From NCBI RefSeq assembly GCF_016598575.1, contig NZ_CP066801.1, positions 2,728,001 to 2,792,000 on the forward strand: a stretch of DNA of 64,000 nt. The letters run 5' to 3'. The notes beneath the pieces are model-generated. The model was not told where the DNA came from. It ran no database searches and was given only the letters and a program-made list of their open reading frames with translations. The position numbers were made by a program, and so were the translations under genes. Shown here in pieces: positions 1 to 8,931 of this stretch (positions are counted from its first letter, which is position 1; the number at the start of each line of letters is the position of its first letter). Origin of the DNA: Streptomyces sp. HSG2 (GTDB taxonomy: Bacteria; Actinomycetota; Actinomycetes; Streptomycetales; Streptomycetaceae).

Positions 1-300
1 GGTCTGGTCCAGGCGGTCGTGGAATCGGCGCTGCTGGGCCGGAAGGGCGCCCGCCTGGTCGTCCCCGACGGCCTGGACGCCTTCACCTTCCTGTTCTCGG
101 AGTCGGCCGGGCGCGCGGTCGTCTCCGTGCCGCGCTCGGAGGAGGTCCGCTTCACCGACATGTGCGGGGCCCGCGGGCTCCCCGCCACCCGGATCGGAGT
201 CGTGGACGGGACGGCGGTCGAGGTCCAGGGCGAGTTCTCGCTGTCCCTGGAGGAGCTGCGGGACGTCCACGAGTCCACGATCCCGCGGCTGTTCGGCTGA
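1..300 (+). CDS. purL: Phosphoribosylformylglycinamidine synthase II, C-terminal end
   Basis: Partial gene: only the last 99 codons are present and the start lies left of the window. PurL makes formylglycinamidine ribotide from FGAR, glutamine and ATP in cytoplasmic purine synthesis. The visible piece matches the end of the AIRS-like C-terminal domain, with the segments RVGVV-like (TRIGVVDG) and a final [14 protein letters not shown] tail typical of actinobacterial PurL. The frame is open from base 1 to the TGA at 298-300. The identity is supported by purF and purM downstream on the same strand. Confidence 0.9.
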   Translation, partial: GLVQAVVESALLGRKGARLVVPDGLDAFTFLFSESAGRAVVSVPRSEEVRFTDMCGARGLPATRIGVVDGTAVEVQGEFSLSLEELRDVHESTIPRLFG

Positions 301-322
301 GACCGGCGCCGACCGGGGCACG

Positions 323-354
323 GCCGGCCGGGCGCACGCCCGCGCCCGGCCGGC
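323..354 (+). terminator. Hairpin after purL
   Basis: A 13-bp perfect GC-rich stem (323-335 paired with 342-354) with a 6-nt loop starts 22 bases after the purL stop. There is no T tract, which is common in Streptomyces terminators. Confidence 0.6.
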
Positions 355-414
355 TCCCCGTCCGTGCCGGTCCGCCCGTCGCCCCCGTCCGCACGCGCGC
401 ATAGGCTTCCGCGC

Positions 415-1209
415 ATGCCGCCGTCTCGGAAGCCTCCTCGCCGCTACGACCCCGAACGGACCCGTGCGGCGGTGCTCGCCCAGTACGGGCATCTGCGGTC
501 CGCCGCGGGCTCCCTGTCGCCTCGGCACCTCACGCTGCCCGCCGGCGCCGGTGGACGCACGGTCGGCGACCTGGTCGCCGACCTGGGTTCGTCGCTGGCC
601 GGCGTCGACGCGCTGCTCGCGGGACCGGAGCCGGCCCGACGCGGGGCGCGGCTGCTCGACTGGCCGGGAGTCGCCGCCCTCGACCCGGTCGCGTCGGACG
701 CCGGGCCCCGGGCCGTCGTCCCGCCCGGTGATCTCGATGCCCGGCTCGCCGAGGCCGAGCGACTCTTCGTCACCCGACTCGACGAGCACCCGGGCGACAG
801 GTTGGTACCCACCCCCGCCGGCGCGCTGCCGTTGGCCGACTGGGTCGTCACCCGCGCCCTCGACCTGGTGACGCGGGCCGACGACCTGAGCGCGGCCGTG
901 CCGGGCCTGGAGGTCCCCCGGGACCGGCGGGCGGTGGCGGCCGCGACCCGCCTGCTGGCGGACACCCTGGCCGATCGCGCCCCCGGCGGCACGACGGAGG
1001 TGCGCGTTCCGCCCCACGCCGTCGTGCAGTGCGTCGAGGGCCCCCGGCACACCCGCGGCACACCCCCGCACGTCGTCGAGACCGATCCGCTGACCTGGAT
1101 CAGGGTGGCGACGGGGCGGATGGCCTGGGCGGACGCCGTCGCGGAGGGGCTGGTCACGGTCCGGGGCGACCGAGCCGACCTGGGCGGGTTGCTGCCGCTG
1201 ACGGGCTGA
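415..1209 (+). CDS. Maleylpyruvate isomerase / sterol-carrier family protein
   Basis: 264 residues from the ATG at 415. The N-terminal half resembles the DinB-like four-helix bundle of mycothiol-dependent maleylpyruvate isomerases (VLAQYGHLRSA, then TVGDLVADLG and LADWVVTRALDLVTRADDL). The C-terminal part carries an SCP2-like segment with VRVPPHAVVQC and the closing ...GLVTVRGDRADLGGLLPL, typical of this family. The substrate is unknown; a mycothiol-linked role is family knowledge, not shown here. It lies between purL and purF in the same direction but is probably not part of purine synthesis. An upstream in-frame ATG at 364 would add 17 residues across the terminator region and is less likely. 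Confidence 0.7.
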   Translation: MPPSRKPPRRYDPERTRAAVLAQYGHLRSAAGSLSPRHLTLPAGAGGRTVGDLVADLGSSLAGVDALLAGPEPARRGARLLDWPGVAALDPVASDAGPRAVVPPGDLDARLAEAERLFVTRLDEHPGDRLVPTPAGALPLADWVVTRALDLVTRADDLSAAVPGLEVPRDRRAVAAATRLLADTLADRAPGGTTEVRVPPHAVVQCVEGPRHTRGTPPHVVETDPLTWIRVATGRMAWADAVAEGLVTVRGDRADLGGLLPLTG

Positions 1210-1458
1210 CGGGGCGGCCCCGGACCGTCCGCCGCGCCGCCACGCGACCTCTCCCTGACGCCCCACCGTCCGAGGACCACGCGCGCCCGCCGTGCGACCC
1301 GGGTCCGAACCCTCACCCGCGTCCCGTGTGCGAAGGGTCACGGCGGGGCGATCCGAGGACGCCGACCGGGGCGGACGACAAGGGGACGACGGGCCTCGGC
1401 GCGCTCGGGCGGCCCTGCCGACCGGGGTCCCCAATTCGGACCAGTGGTCGACCTCGCC

Positions 1459-1464
1459 TACACT
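1459..1464 (+). promoter_or_regulatory. -10 box TACACT for purF; likely leaderless start
   Basis: TACACT ends 7 bases before the GTG of purF, which would put transcription initiation at or next to base 1472. No ribosome binding site is visible before that GTG. Together these suggest a leaderless purF mRNA. A clear -35 box is not obvious. Confidence 0.5.
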
Positions 1465-1471
1465 CGGACGC

Positions 1472-2998
1472 GTGCCACGTGGTGACGGTCGACTCAATCA
1501 CGATCTGCTCCCCGGTGAGAAGGGCCCCCAGGACGCCTGCGGCGTCTTCGGAGTCTGGGCTCCCGGCGAAGAGGTCGCAAAGCTCACGTACTTCGGGCTC
1601 TACGCCCTCCAGCACCGAGGTCAGGAATCCGCGGGGATCGCGGTGGGCAACGGCTCCCAGATCCTCGTCTTCAAGGACATGGGCCTGGTCTCCCAGGTCT
1701 TCGACGAGACTTCGCTCGGCTCGCTCCAGGGCCACATAGCGGTCGGACACGCCCGGTACTCGACGACGGGCGCCTCGGTGTGGGAGAACGCGCAGCCCAC
1801 CTTCCACGCGACCGCGCACGGTTCCCTGGCGCTCGGCCACAACGGCAACCTGGTCAACACCGCCCGGCTCGCCGAGATGGTCGCCGACCTGCCCCGGCAG
1901 GAGGGGCGCCCCACGCGGATCGCGGCCACCAACGACACGGACCTGGTCACGGCGCTGCTGGCGGGCCAGGTCGACGACGACGGCAAGCCGATGACAATCG
2001 AGGAGGCCGCCGGCAGGGTGCTCCCGCAGGTCCAGGGCGCCTTCTCGCTGGTCTTCATGGACGAGCACACCCTCTACGCCGCCCGGGATCCGCAGGGCAT
2101 CCGGCCCCTGGTCCTTGGCCGCCTGGAGCGGGGGTGGGTGGTCGCCTCGGAGACGGCGGCGCTGGACATCACCGGTGCCAGCTTCGTCCGGGAGGTCGAG
2201 CCCGGCGAGTTCCTCGCCATCGACGAGAACGGACTCCGGTCGTCCCGATTCGCGGAAGCGAAGCCCAAGGGGTGTGTCTTCGAGTACGTGTACCTCGCGC
2301 GGCCGGACACGGACATCGCCGGCCGCAGCGTCTACCTCTCCCGGGTGGAGATGGGGCGTCGGCTCGCGGTGGAGGCCCCGGCCGACGCGGACCTGGTGAT
2401 AGCGACCCCGGAATCCGGCACCCCGGCGGCCATCGGCTACGCCGAGCAGTCCGGGATCCCCTTCGGCAGCGGTCTGGTCAAGAACGCCTACGTCGGCCGG
2501 ACCTTCATCCAGCCCTCGCAGACCATCCGCCAACTCGGCATCCGCCTCAAGCTCAACCCGTTGAGGGACGTGATCCGGGGCAAGCGCCTGGTCGTCGTCG
2601 ACGACTCCATCGTCCGGGGGAACACCCAGCGTGCCCTGGTCCGCATGTTGCGCGAGGCGGGGGCCGCCGAGGTGCACGTCCGGATCTCCTCCCCCCCGGT
2701 CAAGTGGCCCTGCTTCTTCGGGATCGACTTCGCCACCCGCGCGGAACTCATCGCCAACGGGATGAGCGTCGAGGAGATCGGCGTCTCCATGGGCGCGGAC
2801 TCCCTGGCCTACATCTCCATCGACGGCATGGTCGAGGCGACCACCATCGCCAAGACCGATCTGTGCCGCGCCTGTTTCGACGGCGAGTACCCGATGGAAC
2901 TCCCCGACCCCCGGCTGCTCGGCAAGCGGCTCCTGGAGACCGAGCTGGCCGCCGGCCCCGCGGCCACGGCCGTCGCCGACGCGGTCCGCCGCCCGTAG
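1472..2998 (+). CDS. purF: Amidophosphoribosyltransferase
   Basis: 508 residues from GTG 1472. PurF catalyses the committed step of purine synthesis, transferring ammonia from glutamine to PRPP to give phosphoribosylamine. The first 22 residues form a propeptide that ends before the catalytic Cys23 (DACGVFG), as in the autoprocessed Ntn-type glutaminases. YALQHRGQESAGIA follows. The phosphoribosyltransferase half carries the PRPP-binding motif VVVDDSIVRGNT near residue 375, and C-terminal cysteines (CRACFDGEYP, PVKWPCFFGIDFATR) suggest an Fe-S cluster-type PurF. The longer open frame to 1292 lacks family similarity and the GTG start matches the family N-terminus. purM follows after 48 bp. Confidence 0.96.
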   Translation: MPRGDGRLNHDLLPGEKGPQDACGVFGVWAPGEEVAKLTYFGLYALQHRGQESAGIAVGNGSQILVFKDMGLVSQVFDETSLGSLQGHIAVGHARYSTTGASVWENAQPTFHATAHGSLALGHNGNLVNTARLAEMVADLPRQEGRPTRIAATNDTDLVTALLAGQVDDDGKPMTIEEAAGRVLPQVQGAFSLVFMDEHTLYAARDPQGIRPLVLGRLERGWVVASETAALDITGASFVREVEPGEFLAIDENGLRSSRFAEAKPKGCVFEYVYLARPDTDIAGRSVYLSRVEMGRRLAVEAPADADLVIATPESGTPAAIGYAEQSGIPFGSGLVKNAYVGRTFIQPSQTIRQLGIRLKLNPLRDVIRGKRLVVVDDSIVRGNTQRALVRMLREAGAAEVHVRISSPPVKWPCFFGIDFATRAELIANGMSVEEIGVSMGADSLAYISIDGMVEATTIAKTDLCRACFDGEYPMELPDPRLLGKRLLETELAAGPAATAVADAVRRP

Positions 2999-3046
2999 TT
3001 CTCGCACGTCACGTCCTTGCCGTACGACAGGAAAGCTCTCACCGTC

Positions 3047-4123
3047 ATGTCTGAGACCGAGGAGACCACCGGTGCCTCCTACGCGGCCGCCGGGGTCGAC
3101 ATCGAAGCGGGCGACCGCGCAGTCGAGCTGATGAAGGAGTGGGTGGGCAAGGCCCGCCGGCCCGAGGTCATGGGCGGCCTCGGCGGGTTCGCCGGTCTCT
3201 TCGACGCTTCCGCGCTGAAGCGGTACGACCGCCCGTTGCTCGCCTCCGCCACCGACGGAGTCGGCACCAAGGTCGACATCGCCCGCCGGATGGGCGTCCA
3301 CGACACGATCGGTCGGGACCTGGTGGCCATGGTCATGGACGACATCGTGGTGTGCGGTGCCGAGCCGCTGTTCATGACCGACTACATCTGCGTCGGCAAG
3401 GTCCGTCCGGAGCGGGTCGCCGCGATCGTGAAGGGCATCGCCGAGGGGTGTGTGCTGGCCGGCTGTGCCCTGGTCGGTGGCGAGACCGCCGAGCACCCCG
3501 GACTGCTCGGCCCCGACGACTTCGACGTCGCGGGCGCCGGAACCGGTGTCGTGGAGGCCGACCGGGTGCTGGGCGCGGAACGGGTCCGCGAGGGTGACGC
3601 GGTCGTCGCCATGGCGTCGTCCGGGCTGCACGCCAACGGCTACTCGCTGGTCCGCCACGTGCTGTTGGAGCGCGCCGGTCTGGCGCTCGACGCGCGCGTG
3701 GCGGAGCTGGGGCGGACGCTCGGCGAGGAACTCCTGGAGCCCACGAGGATCTACTCGCTGGACTGCCTGGCCCTGACCAGGACCGCCGAGGTGCGCGCCT
3801 TCGGGCATGTCACCGGGGGCGGTCTCGCCGCCAACCTGGCCCGGGTGATCCCGGACGGCCTCCACGCGACCCTGGACCGTTCGACCTGGACGCCGGGCCC
3901 CGTCTTCGACCTGGTCGGCCGGATGGGCGGGGTGGCGCGACCGGAGCTGGAGCGGACCCTCAACATGGGCGTCGGCATGGTCGCCGTCGTCGCGCCGGAG
4001 TCGGTCGACGTGGCGCTGGCGACGCTGGCGGACCGCGGCGTGGAGGCCTGGGTGGTCGGAGAGATCACCGACCGCGGGGACCACGCCACGGGCGCCGCCC
4101 TCACCGGAGACTACGCGGCCTGA
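3047..4123 (+). CDS. purM: Phosphoribosylformylglycinamidine cyclo-ligase (AIR synthetase)
   Basis: 358 residues. It converts FGAM plus ATP to aminoimidazole ribotide, the step after PurL. Visible family features are SYAAAGVDIEAGDRAVELMK at the N-terminus, the ATP-binding FDASALKRYDRPLLASATDGVGTK region, DLVAMVMDDIVVCGAEPLF, GGETAEHPGL and HVTGGGLAANLARV. The ATG at 3047 gives the normal N-terminus; the open frame from 3017 is 10 codons longer. It is co-directional with purF and probably co-transcribed. Confidence 0.96.
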   Translation: MSETEETTGASYAAAGVDIEAGDRAVELMKEWVGKARRPEVMGGLGGFAGLFDASALKRYDRPLLASATDGVGTKVDIARRMGVHDTIGRDLVAMVMDDIVVCGAEPLFMTDYICVGKVRPERVAAIVKGIAEGCVLAGCALVGGETAEHPGLLGPDDFDVAGAGTGVVEADRVLGAERVREGDAVVAMASSGLHANGYSLVRHVLLERAGLALDARVAELGRTLGEELLEPTRIYSLDCLALTRTAEVRAFGHVTGGGLAANLARVIPDGLHATLDRSTWTPGPVFDLVGRMGGVARPELERTLNMGVGMVAVVAPESVDVALATLADRGVEAWVVGEITDRGDHATGAALTGDYAA

Positions 4124-4172
4124 TCGGGCGCGGACCGGTCGGGTGACGGCGGTGCGGCCGAGCACACGGAAG

Positions 4173-4200
4173 CCGGTCGGTGACGGATGTCACCGACCGG
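4173..4200. terminator. Bidirectional hairpin between purM and DUF3073 gene
   Basis: A perfect 12-bp stem (4173-4184 with 4189-4200, loop GGAT) sits between the convergent ends of purM and the DUF3073 gene, so it can serve both transcripts. Confidence 0.7.
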
Positions 4201-4216
4201 TCGGGTCAGCGCAAGG

Positions 4217-4465
4217 TCAGGCGCCGCGGCGTTGCCCCGGGGACTGGCCGTCCCCGCGGTCGTCGCCCTCGTCATAGAGGTCGGCGTACCGTGCGTACAG
4301 GTCTTCGTCGTTCCCATCGTCCTCGAAACCGTCGCCGTTCGGCGGCTGATTCGACGTCGATGCGCCCAGCTCCTCGGCCAGGCGTGAGAGGTCCGTCCCA
4401 CCGCTGTTGTACTTCAGCTGGCGGGCGACCTTCGTCTGCTTGGCCTTGGCCCGGCCGCGCCCCAT
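4217..4465 (-). CDS. DUF3073 domain-containing small protein
   Basis: 82 residues, very acidic in the second half. The N-terminus MGRGRAKAKQTKVARQLKY is the hallmark of the actinobacterial DUF3073 family. It is followed by NSGGTDLSRLAEELG and then a disordered Asp/Glu/Tyr-rich tail (DDGNDEDLYARYADLYD). The function is unknown. It is convergent with purM, an arrangement I recognise in streptomycetes. The start ATG is preceded by GAGGGGGTCGAGCC, a usable ribosome binding site. Confidence 0.9.
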   Translation of the reverse strand: MGRGRAKAKQTKVARQLKYNSGGTDLSRLAEELGASTSNQPPNGDGFEDDGNDEDLYARYADLYDEGDDRGDGQSPGQRRGA

Positions 4466-4773
4466 GGCTCGACCCCCTCAACGACGGGGCTCGACGGCCC
4501 CAGAGTCTTGACACGCGTTCATGAATCGGAGCCGGTTCTCCTCGGAGAGACCGGTCCGTAGGTCCTCCACGGTACCTGAGCCCGCGCCCATCCGGTACGT
4601 CGCCCGTGGGACGGGCCCGTCGCCCGCTCTTTCGACGCCCTTCGTCCTCGCTGGTCAGTCGTGATTCTAGCCGGCCCGGACGGCCGACCCGCCGGACGAC
4701 GTGAGAGTTGTCTCCGCCGGCCTCGGGCCCGCCCGCCCGAGGCCGGCCCGGTCGAGCGCCGAACGGGAGATCC
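4466..4773. other. Non-coding interval upstream of the DUF3073 gene
   Basis: 308 bases between the DUF3073 start and the dehydrogenase stop. It should hold the promoter of the DUF3073 gene and the end of the dehydrogenase transcript. An imperfect hairpin (GCCGGTTCTCC...GGAGAGACCGGTC) lies near 4530. I see no supportable gene. Confidence 0.5.
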
Positions 4774-5868
4774 TCAGGCGGCCCCTCCGCCCGCCGCCAT
4801 GAGTCGCTCGGCGATCCGGTCGGCCGCCGTGGCCGGCGGGATGCCCTCTTCCTTCGCACGTGCGAATACGGCCAACGTCGTGTCGTAGATGCCCGCCGTC
4901 TTCGCCTCGCAGCGCGCGAAGTCGAAGCCCCGCAGCTCGTCGGCGACCTGCATCACGCCGCCCGCGTTCACGACGTAGTCCGGCGCGTAGAGGACGCCCC
5001 GGTCGGCCAGGTGCTTGTCGACCCCCGGGTGGGCGAGCTGGTTGTTGGCCGCTCCGCAGACCACCTCGGCCGTCAGCACCGGCACCGTCACGTCGTCCAG
5101 CGCGCGGCCGAGGGCGCAGGGCGAGTAGACGTCCAGCCCGGGCAGCCGGACGAGCGTGTCGGTGTCGGCGACCGTCCGGACCTCGGGGTGTCGTTCGGTG
5201 ATCTCACGCACCGCGCTCTCGCGCACGTCGGTGACCGTCACCCGGGCACCCTCCCGGAGCAGGTGTTCGACCAGGTGCCGGCCGACCTTCCCGACGCCGG
5301 CGACGCCCACCGCCCGATCGCGAAGCGAGGCGTCGCCCCACCGGTGGCGCGCGCAGGCCCGCATCCCCTGGTAGACGCCGTACGCGGTGAGGACGGATGA
5401 GTCGCCCGCGCCGCCGTCCCGCGGGGACCGGCCGGTCGTCCAGCGGCAGGTCCGAGCCACCACGTCCATGTCTGCCACGTAGGTGCCGACGTCGCAGGCG
5501 GTGACGTAGCGCCCACCGAGCGAGGCGACGAAGCGCCCGTAGGCCAGCAGCAGTTCCTCGGACTTCGACGTCTCCGGGTCGCCGATGATCACGGCCTTGC
5601 CTCCGCCGTGGTGGAGGCCGGCCATCGCGTTCTTGTAGGACATTCCCCGTGCGAGGTCGAGCGCGTCGGTGACGGCCTCCGCCTCGGTCGCGTAGGGGTG
5701 GAAGCGGGTGCCGCCCAGTGCGGGGCCCAGAGCGGTGGAGTGGACGGCGATCACGGCGCGGAGGCCGCTGGCCGGATCCTGACAGAGCACGACCTGTTCG
5801 TGGCCGCCCCGCTCGGTGCGGAAGAGGGTGTGCAGGACGTCGGCGGGTGCGCCGGTCACATCGGTCAC
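4774..5868 (-). CDS. vdh: Valine/leucine dehydrogenase (Glu/Leu/Phe/Val dehydrogenase)
   Basis: 364 residues from the GTG at 5868, with GGGAG eight bases upstream. It oxidatively deaminates branched-chain amino acids with NAD+, feeding acyl-CoA precursors. The catalytic Lys is in the glycine-rich [11 protein letters not shown] motif (after KNAMAG), and [18 protein letters not shown] is typical of the leucine/valine class. The Rossmann [16 protein letters not shown] follows near residue 185, then [10 protein letters not shown] and [11 protein letters not shown]. The open frame extends upstream to a TTG at 6114, but that extension overlaps the divergent gene and lacks similarity. Position before bldC supports vdh. 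Confidence 0.93.
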   Translation of the reverse strand: MTDVTGAPADVLHTLFRTERGGHEQVVLCQDPASGLRAVIAVHSTALGPALGGTRFHPYATEAEAVTDALDLARGMSYKNAMAGLHHGGGKAVIIGDPETSKSEELLLAYGRFVASLGGRYVTACDVGTYVADMDVVARTCRWTTGRSPRDGGAGDSSVLTAYGVYQGMRACARHRWGDASLRDRAVGVAGVGKVGRHLVEHLLREGARVTVTDVRESAVREITERHPEVRTVADTDTLVRLPGLDVYSPCALGRALDDVTVPVLTAEVVCGAANNQLAHPGVDKHLADRGVLYAPDYVVNAGGVMQVADELRGFDFARCEAKTAGIYDTTLAVFARAKEEGIPPATAADRIAERLMAAGGGAA

Positions 5869-6106
5869 GGTGGTGACTCCCGAGTACGTAGCGGCGGTGG
5901 ACGGGTGGCGCCGGGTGGGTGGTGGTGCCGCCCACGAGAGTAGAGCCCGTCGGGGTCGGCGGGGCGCAGGTGGCGGGGTTCGACGCCGTTCGGAGCGGCG
6001 CGGGTGCCCCGGCGGGTGGTGGCCGGCCCCCGGGTCCGGTCGCGCCGACCCGCCGGGGACGGTCGGCGCCAGGTTTTCCGAGCGTCGGGCGGGGGAGGGA
6101 GCATGC

Positions 6107-6946
6107 GTGCCCAAGGTGTCCTCCGTGATTGTCCCTTACGCCGCCTACCTGCGCGTCTACGAGCCCCTGGAGGCATTCCCGGAGCCCGAGCGCGGTCACT
6201 GGGCGCGCTACGCCCGCCGCGCCGACCCGCCGACGTGTCAGGACGAGTTGCGTCGCTCGCTGACGGATCTGCTGCCCACGCCCCCGGTGGCCGTTCCCGT
6301 GCACGAGAGCGCGGACGCCTTCGTCACCCGGGTGGAGGGCGTGCTCCTGGTGTGTCCGTGGCGCACCCGGCTGCGGGGGTGGCTGGCGCTGGGCGAGCTT
6401 CCCGGCGAGTTCCCCGAGCCGGTCCTGGACGCGGTGCTGCCCCCCGTCGTGCGTCGGCAGGCGGCCCAGGACCACGAGCGTTGGCTGGCGCGGAACCCGG
6501 ACGCGCGCCCGTGGATCCGGTCGGCGACGTGGCAGGTGCCGATCGAGTGGTTCGTGCTGGTGTCCGACGAGGAGCGGGAGTACGCGGGAGGTGGGGGAGG
6601 GGCGCCGACGCTCCGCTACCGCACGCCGATGGCGCGGGCGCGGCGACGGGTCGCGCGGGGGCTGCGGGCACTGAGGGAGGCCTTGGACGAGAGTCCGCTG
6701 ATCGACGGATTGGTGGACGTCGGCCGCTGGCTCGAGGAGTTCCATCCGCGGTCGCTGGTGGAGTTGGACTACGGGGGACTGGTCCACGCACTCCCGGCGG
6801 CCGATCTGGAGGGCGACCGCTCGGCGGCGGACGTCGCGGCGGGCATCGTGGCGCTGCGAGAAGGCGACGGCGAGGCGGCGGGGGCGGCGTACGGTCGACT
6901 GGTGGAGCGCTGGCGGGCGGTCCGCGACCGGCGCTCGGCCAACTGA
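6107..6946 (+). CDS. Conserved actinobacterial protein of unknown function
   Basis: 279 residues from GTG 6107, preceded by GGGGGAGGGA. I recognise it only as the conserved gene that sits between vdh and bldC in streptomycetes. It starts [21 protein letters not shown] and holds [20 protein letters not shown] and [18 protein letters not shown], followed by a helical C-terminus that looks like an accumulation of charged helices. There is no signal peptide and no convincing membrane segment. It is divergent from vdh, with about 240 bp between the two starts. No function is assigned. Confidence 0.8.
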   Translation: MPKVSSVIVPYAAYLRVYEPLEAFPEPERGHWARYARRADPPTCQDELRRSLTDLLPTPPVAVPVHESADAFVTRVEGVLLVCPWRTRLRGWLALGELPGEFPEPVLDAVLPPVVRRQAAQDHERWLARNPDARPWIRSATWQVPIEWFVLVSDEEREYAGGGGGAPTLRYRTPMARARRRVARGLRALREALDESPLIDGLVDVGRWLEEFHPRSLVELDYGGLVHALPAADLEGDRSAADVAAGIVALREGDGEAAGAAYGRLVERWRAVRDRRSAN

Positions 6947-7496
6947 CGTGGCCGGCGAACTCGCGTTCGCCTCACCCCTCGTTCCGGCGGTCGGCCCCTT
7001 CCCGGCGACCGGCGTCCCGGTGTCGGAGCGTCCGTCACCCTCGGGACCAAGGTCCTGATCCGGGCCTATGGCTCAAGGGTGATGGACCGCACGTACCGCA
7101 CTCTTGCGCCGGTTGGCCCTCCTCATGCCAAAATAGGACAAGGAGCCCGGGGAGGGCTCTTTCCATCCCGGTATGGTGCACTATGGGTGGAATCTCAGCT
7201 TTGTGCGCACTTTGGGGGGTCCCGTGGCTCCTGATTATCCTGTGACTGATCGTCACAGGCGCGTGACTGTCCGCTATGGCATGGTCCATCGGCTTCCGTC
7301 GCTGATGGACGCCTGGGAGGGCAATTCCATCGGTTTGGCCGACGCGGCTGGACAGATGGTGTAGTTGTAGTGCCGAGGACAAGCCGTTCGTCCTATAACC
7401 GACTCGACCCGCGTGCGCCATTTCGGGCAACGCGGGTCAAGGTGCAGAATTTAGAGGAAAGAACCGAGTACGTCGGTTCTCCCGAGGAGGCCGCTC
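6947..7496 (+). other. Long lower-GC leader/promoter region of bldC
   Basis: 550 bases without a supportable gene. GC drops clearly between about 7090 and 7480. There is a small hairpin (GAGCCC 7143-7148 with GGGCTC 7154-7159, followed by TTTCC) that could end the upstream transcript, and a -10-like TATAAC at 7394-7399. A 63-codon frame (7173-7364) with atypical codon use is present but unsupported. The length suggests a regulated promoter or a long untranslated leader for bldC. Confidence 0.5.
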
Positions 7497-7703
7497 ATGA
7501 CCGCTCGCACCCCCGATGCCGAGCCGCTGCTGACCCCGGCTGAGGTCGCCACCATGTTCCGCGTCGACCCCAAGACGGTCACACGCTGGGCGAAGGCCGG
7601 GAAGCTCACGTCGATTCGCACGCTCGGCGGGCATCGGCGCTACCGCGAAGCCGAGGTTCGTGCCCTGCTCGCGGGTATCCCGCAGCAGCGCAGTGAGGCC
7701 TGA
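7497..7703 (+). CDS. bldC: Developmental transcriptional regulator BldC (MerR-like)
   Basis: 68 residues, the normal BldC length. BldC is a small DNA-binding protein that delays or times Streptomyces differentiation. It consists almost only of a MerR-type winged helix-turn-helix: LLTPAEVATMFRVDPKTVTRWAKAGKL followed by the wing TIRTLGGHRRYREAEVRALL (seen here as SIRTLGGHRRYRE). There is no dimerisation or effector domain. GAGGAGG lies 9 bases before the ATG. A strong terminator follows at 7808, so it is monocistronic. Confidence 0.97.
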   Translation: MTARTPDAEPLLTPAEVATMFRVDPKTVTRWAKAGKLTSIRTLGGHRRYREAEVRALLAGIPQQRSEA

Positions 7704-7807
7704 CGGCCACGTGTTCACGGGTCGCCGGAGGGCTCCCCAAGCCGCCTGACGACCACCTCGGCGCCGCAGGGCGCCGGCTCTGCCCCAACAGAGCCATGGA
7801 GCGACAA

Positions 7808-7848
7808 AGATCGCGCCGGACCCACCGGGTCCGGCGCGATCTCTTTTT
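7808..7848 (+). terminator. Strong intrinsic terminator after bldC
   Basis: A perfect 16-bp stem (7808-7823 with 7827-7842), a 3-nt loop, then CTTTTT. This is one of the few hairpins in the window with a true T tract. Confidence 0.9.
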
Positions 7849-8412
7849 CGCGCCGCCCGGGGGTCTCGTGCCGAGCCCACCGGGCGCGCCGGGATCGGCT
7901 CTGTCGCCGTCCGGCGCGCTCCGCGAGGCCGCGAACCCCAACTCGGCGCGGTGGGGCCGTCGGTGGGGCCTCAGGGGGCCGTCTCGGGCTCAGGGGGGGC
8001 ACGTCGAGCCCGGCCCGCGTCGCACGGGCGTCGCTCCGGGAGTCCGTCGCGTGGCACCTCGGCGTCCCGGTGGCCGCCCGTCCGTCGCGACGGGCGCCGC
8101 CCGGGCGCTGCCAGGGGCGCGCCCCTCACCCCTCTCACCCGGGCGCGGCCCCCGCCCCCCGCGCGAGGGTGAGGGGCGGGTGACGCCGCCGTCCGGGCGG
8201 TCGCGGGAGTCCGCCGTCTCCGCCCGCGAGGTGTCGGGTTCACAGTGCAATGGCACATACAAAATTCACGGGTTCTCGGAGGGGGTCGAGTTCCCCTTCG
8301 GAAGGATTTTTTGTCGGTGACACCCATCACACGGCGCGCCGCTTGTACCGCTCGACGTCGGTGCGTTAAAGGGGTCGGGTTCTCCAGAGCCCCCCGGTGG
8401 CAAGGGTGTTGG
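7849..8412. other. Gene-free interval after bldC terminator
   Basis: About 560 bases. The first 380 are very GC-rich, with several overlapping open frames of no family character. From about 8235 to 8345 the composition drops and includes a short hairpin followed by six Ts (TTCCCCTTCGGAAGGATTTTTT, around 8291-8312). I see no supportable gene. Confidence 0.4.
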
Positions 8413-8429
8413 GGTGATCGGGGATCACC
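8413..8429 (-). terminator. Hairpin overlapping the DUF6274 stop codon
   Basis: GGTGATC (8413-8419) pairs with GATCACC (8423-8429). The stem includes the stop codon of the gene at 8425-8613. Confidence 0.45.
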
Positions 8430-8613
8430 GGGGAGTGGAGGTCGCCCGCGGTGCGGGCTCCTGGGGTTCCGGCGTCGGTGTGGCGGAGTCCATCGCCAGC
8501 CGGAGCAGTCGGTGGCAGATCGGGCAGCGACGCGTCGCGTGGCGATAGGACGACGCGGCCGACAGATGCGCGCGGAGCAGGGCCCGCGTCTCGTGCCTCG
8601 CCGATGCCGCCAT
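8425..8613 (-). CDS. DUF6274-type small protein
   Basis: 62 residues from the ATG at 8613. The sequence MAASARHETRALLRAHLSAA...HATRRCPICHRLLRLAMD matches a small streptomycete family I recall as DUF6274. The CPIC motif plus nearby His residues (SYRH, CHRLL) could bind a metal, but a single Cys pair alone does not prove this. The C-terminal tail is Pro/Thr-rich. The open frame runs upstream through the tRNA-Asp gene, which cannot be coding, so the internal ATG is chosen. Function unknown. Confidence 0.7.
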   Translation of the reverse strand: MAASARHETRALLRAHLSAASSYRHATRRCPICHRLLRLAMDSATPTPEPQEPAPRATSTPR

Positions 8614-8732
8614 ACGCCACCTCCACCGGCCCCGAACCTGGAGCGGGGCCCTGTTTAGGGAGTACCGAGTGAATGTGACGGCGTCAAGACCCGGGAGGCG
8701 TGCGGGCATGGGCGCGCGCTCGGCAACGAGAA

Positions 8733-8759
8733 AGGGCCCGCTTCCCCGAAGCGGGCCCT
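8733..8759 (-). terminator. Terminator after tRNA-Asp (copy 1)
   Basis: An 11-bp stem (8733-8743 with 8749-8759) lies just downstream of the tRNA on the minus strand and is followed there by TTTC. Confidence 0.75.
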
Positions 8760-8763
8760 CCTG

Positions 8764-8838
8764 CGGTCCTGACGGGATTTGAACCCGCGGCCTCCACCTT
8801 GACAGGGTGGCGAGCACTCCAAACTGCTCCACAGGACC
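8764..8838 (-). tRNA. tRNA-Asp (GTC), copy 1
   Basis: 75 nt with a full cloverleaf. The acceptor GGTCCTG pairs with CAGGACC, the anticodon stem CCACC pairs with GGTGG, and the loop CTGTCAA gives anticodon GTC. The T-arm has GTTCAAATC. It is identical to the copy at 13252-13326. Confidence 0.97.
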
Positions 8839-8931
8839 AGGACTTGCGGCGCTCTCCTTCTCCGCGTCGCGAAACGAAACTCTACAGGAGGCCGGCCCGT
8901 CCTGGCGAACCCACCCTCCGTGCCCGAGGCG

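Noticed and set aside
1313..4165. A 950-codon minus-strand frame opposite purF and purM
   Set aside because: It is the shadow of two well-recognised genes and has no domains.
7173..7364. 63-codon frame upstream of bldC
   Set aside because: No ribosome binding site, poor third-position GC and no recognisable similarity; kept as part of the leader.
8764..8838. Integration site of a mobile element at tRNA-Asp
   Set aside because: No integrase or excisionase gene and no partial tRNA copy is seen nearby; the other copy is complete and functional.
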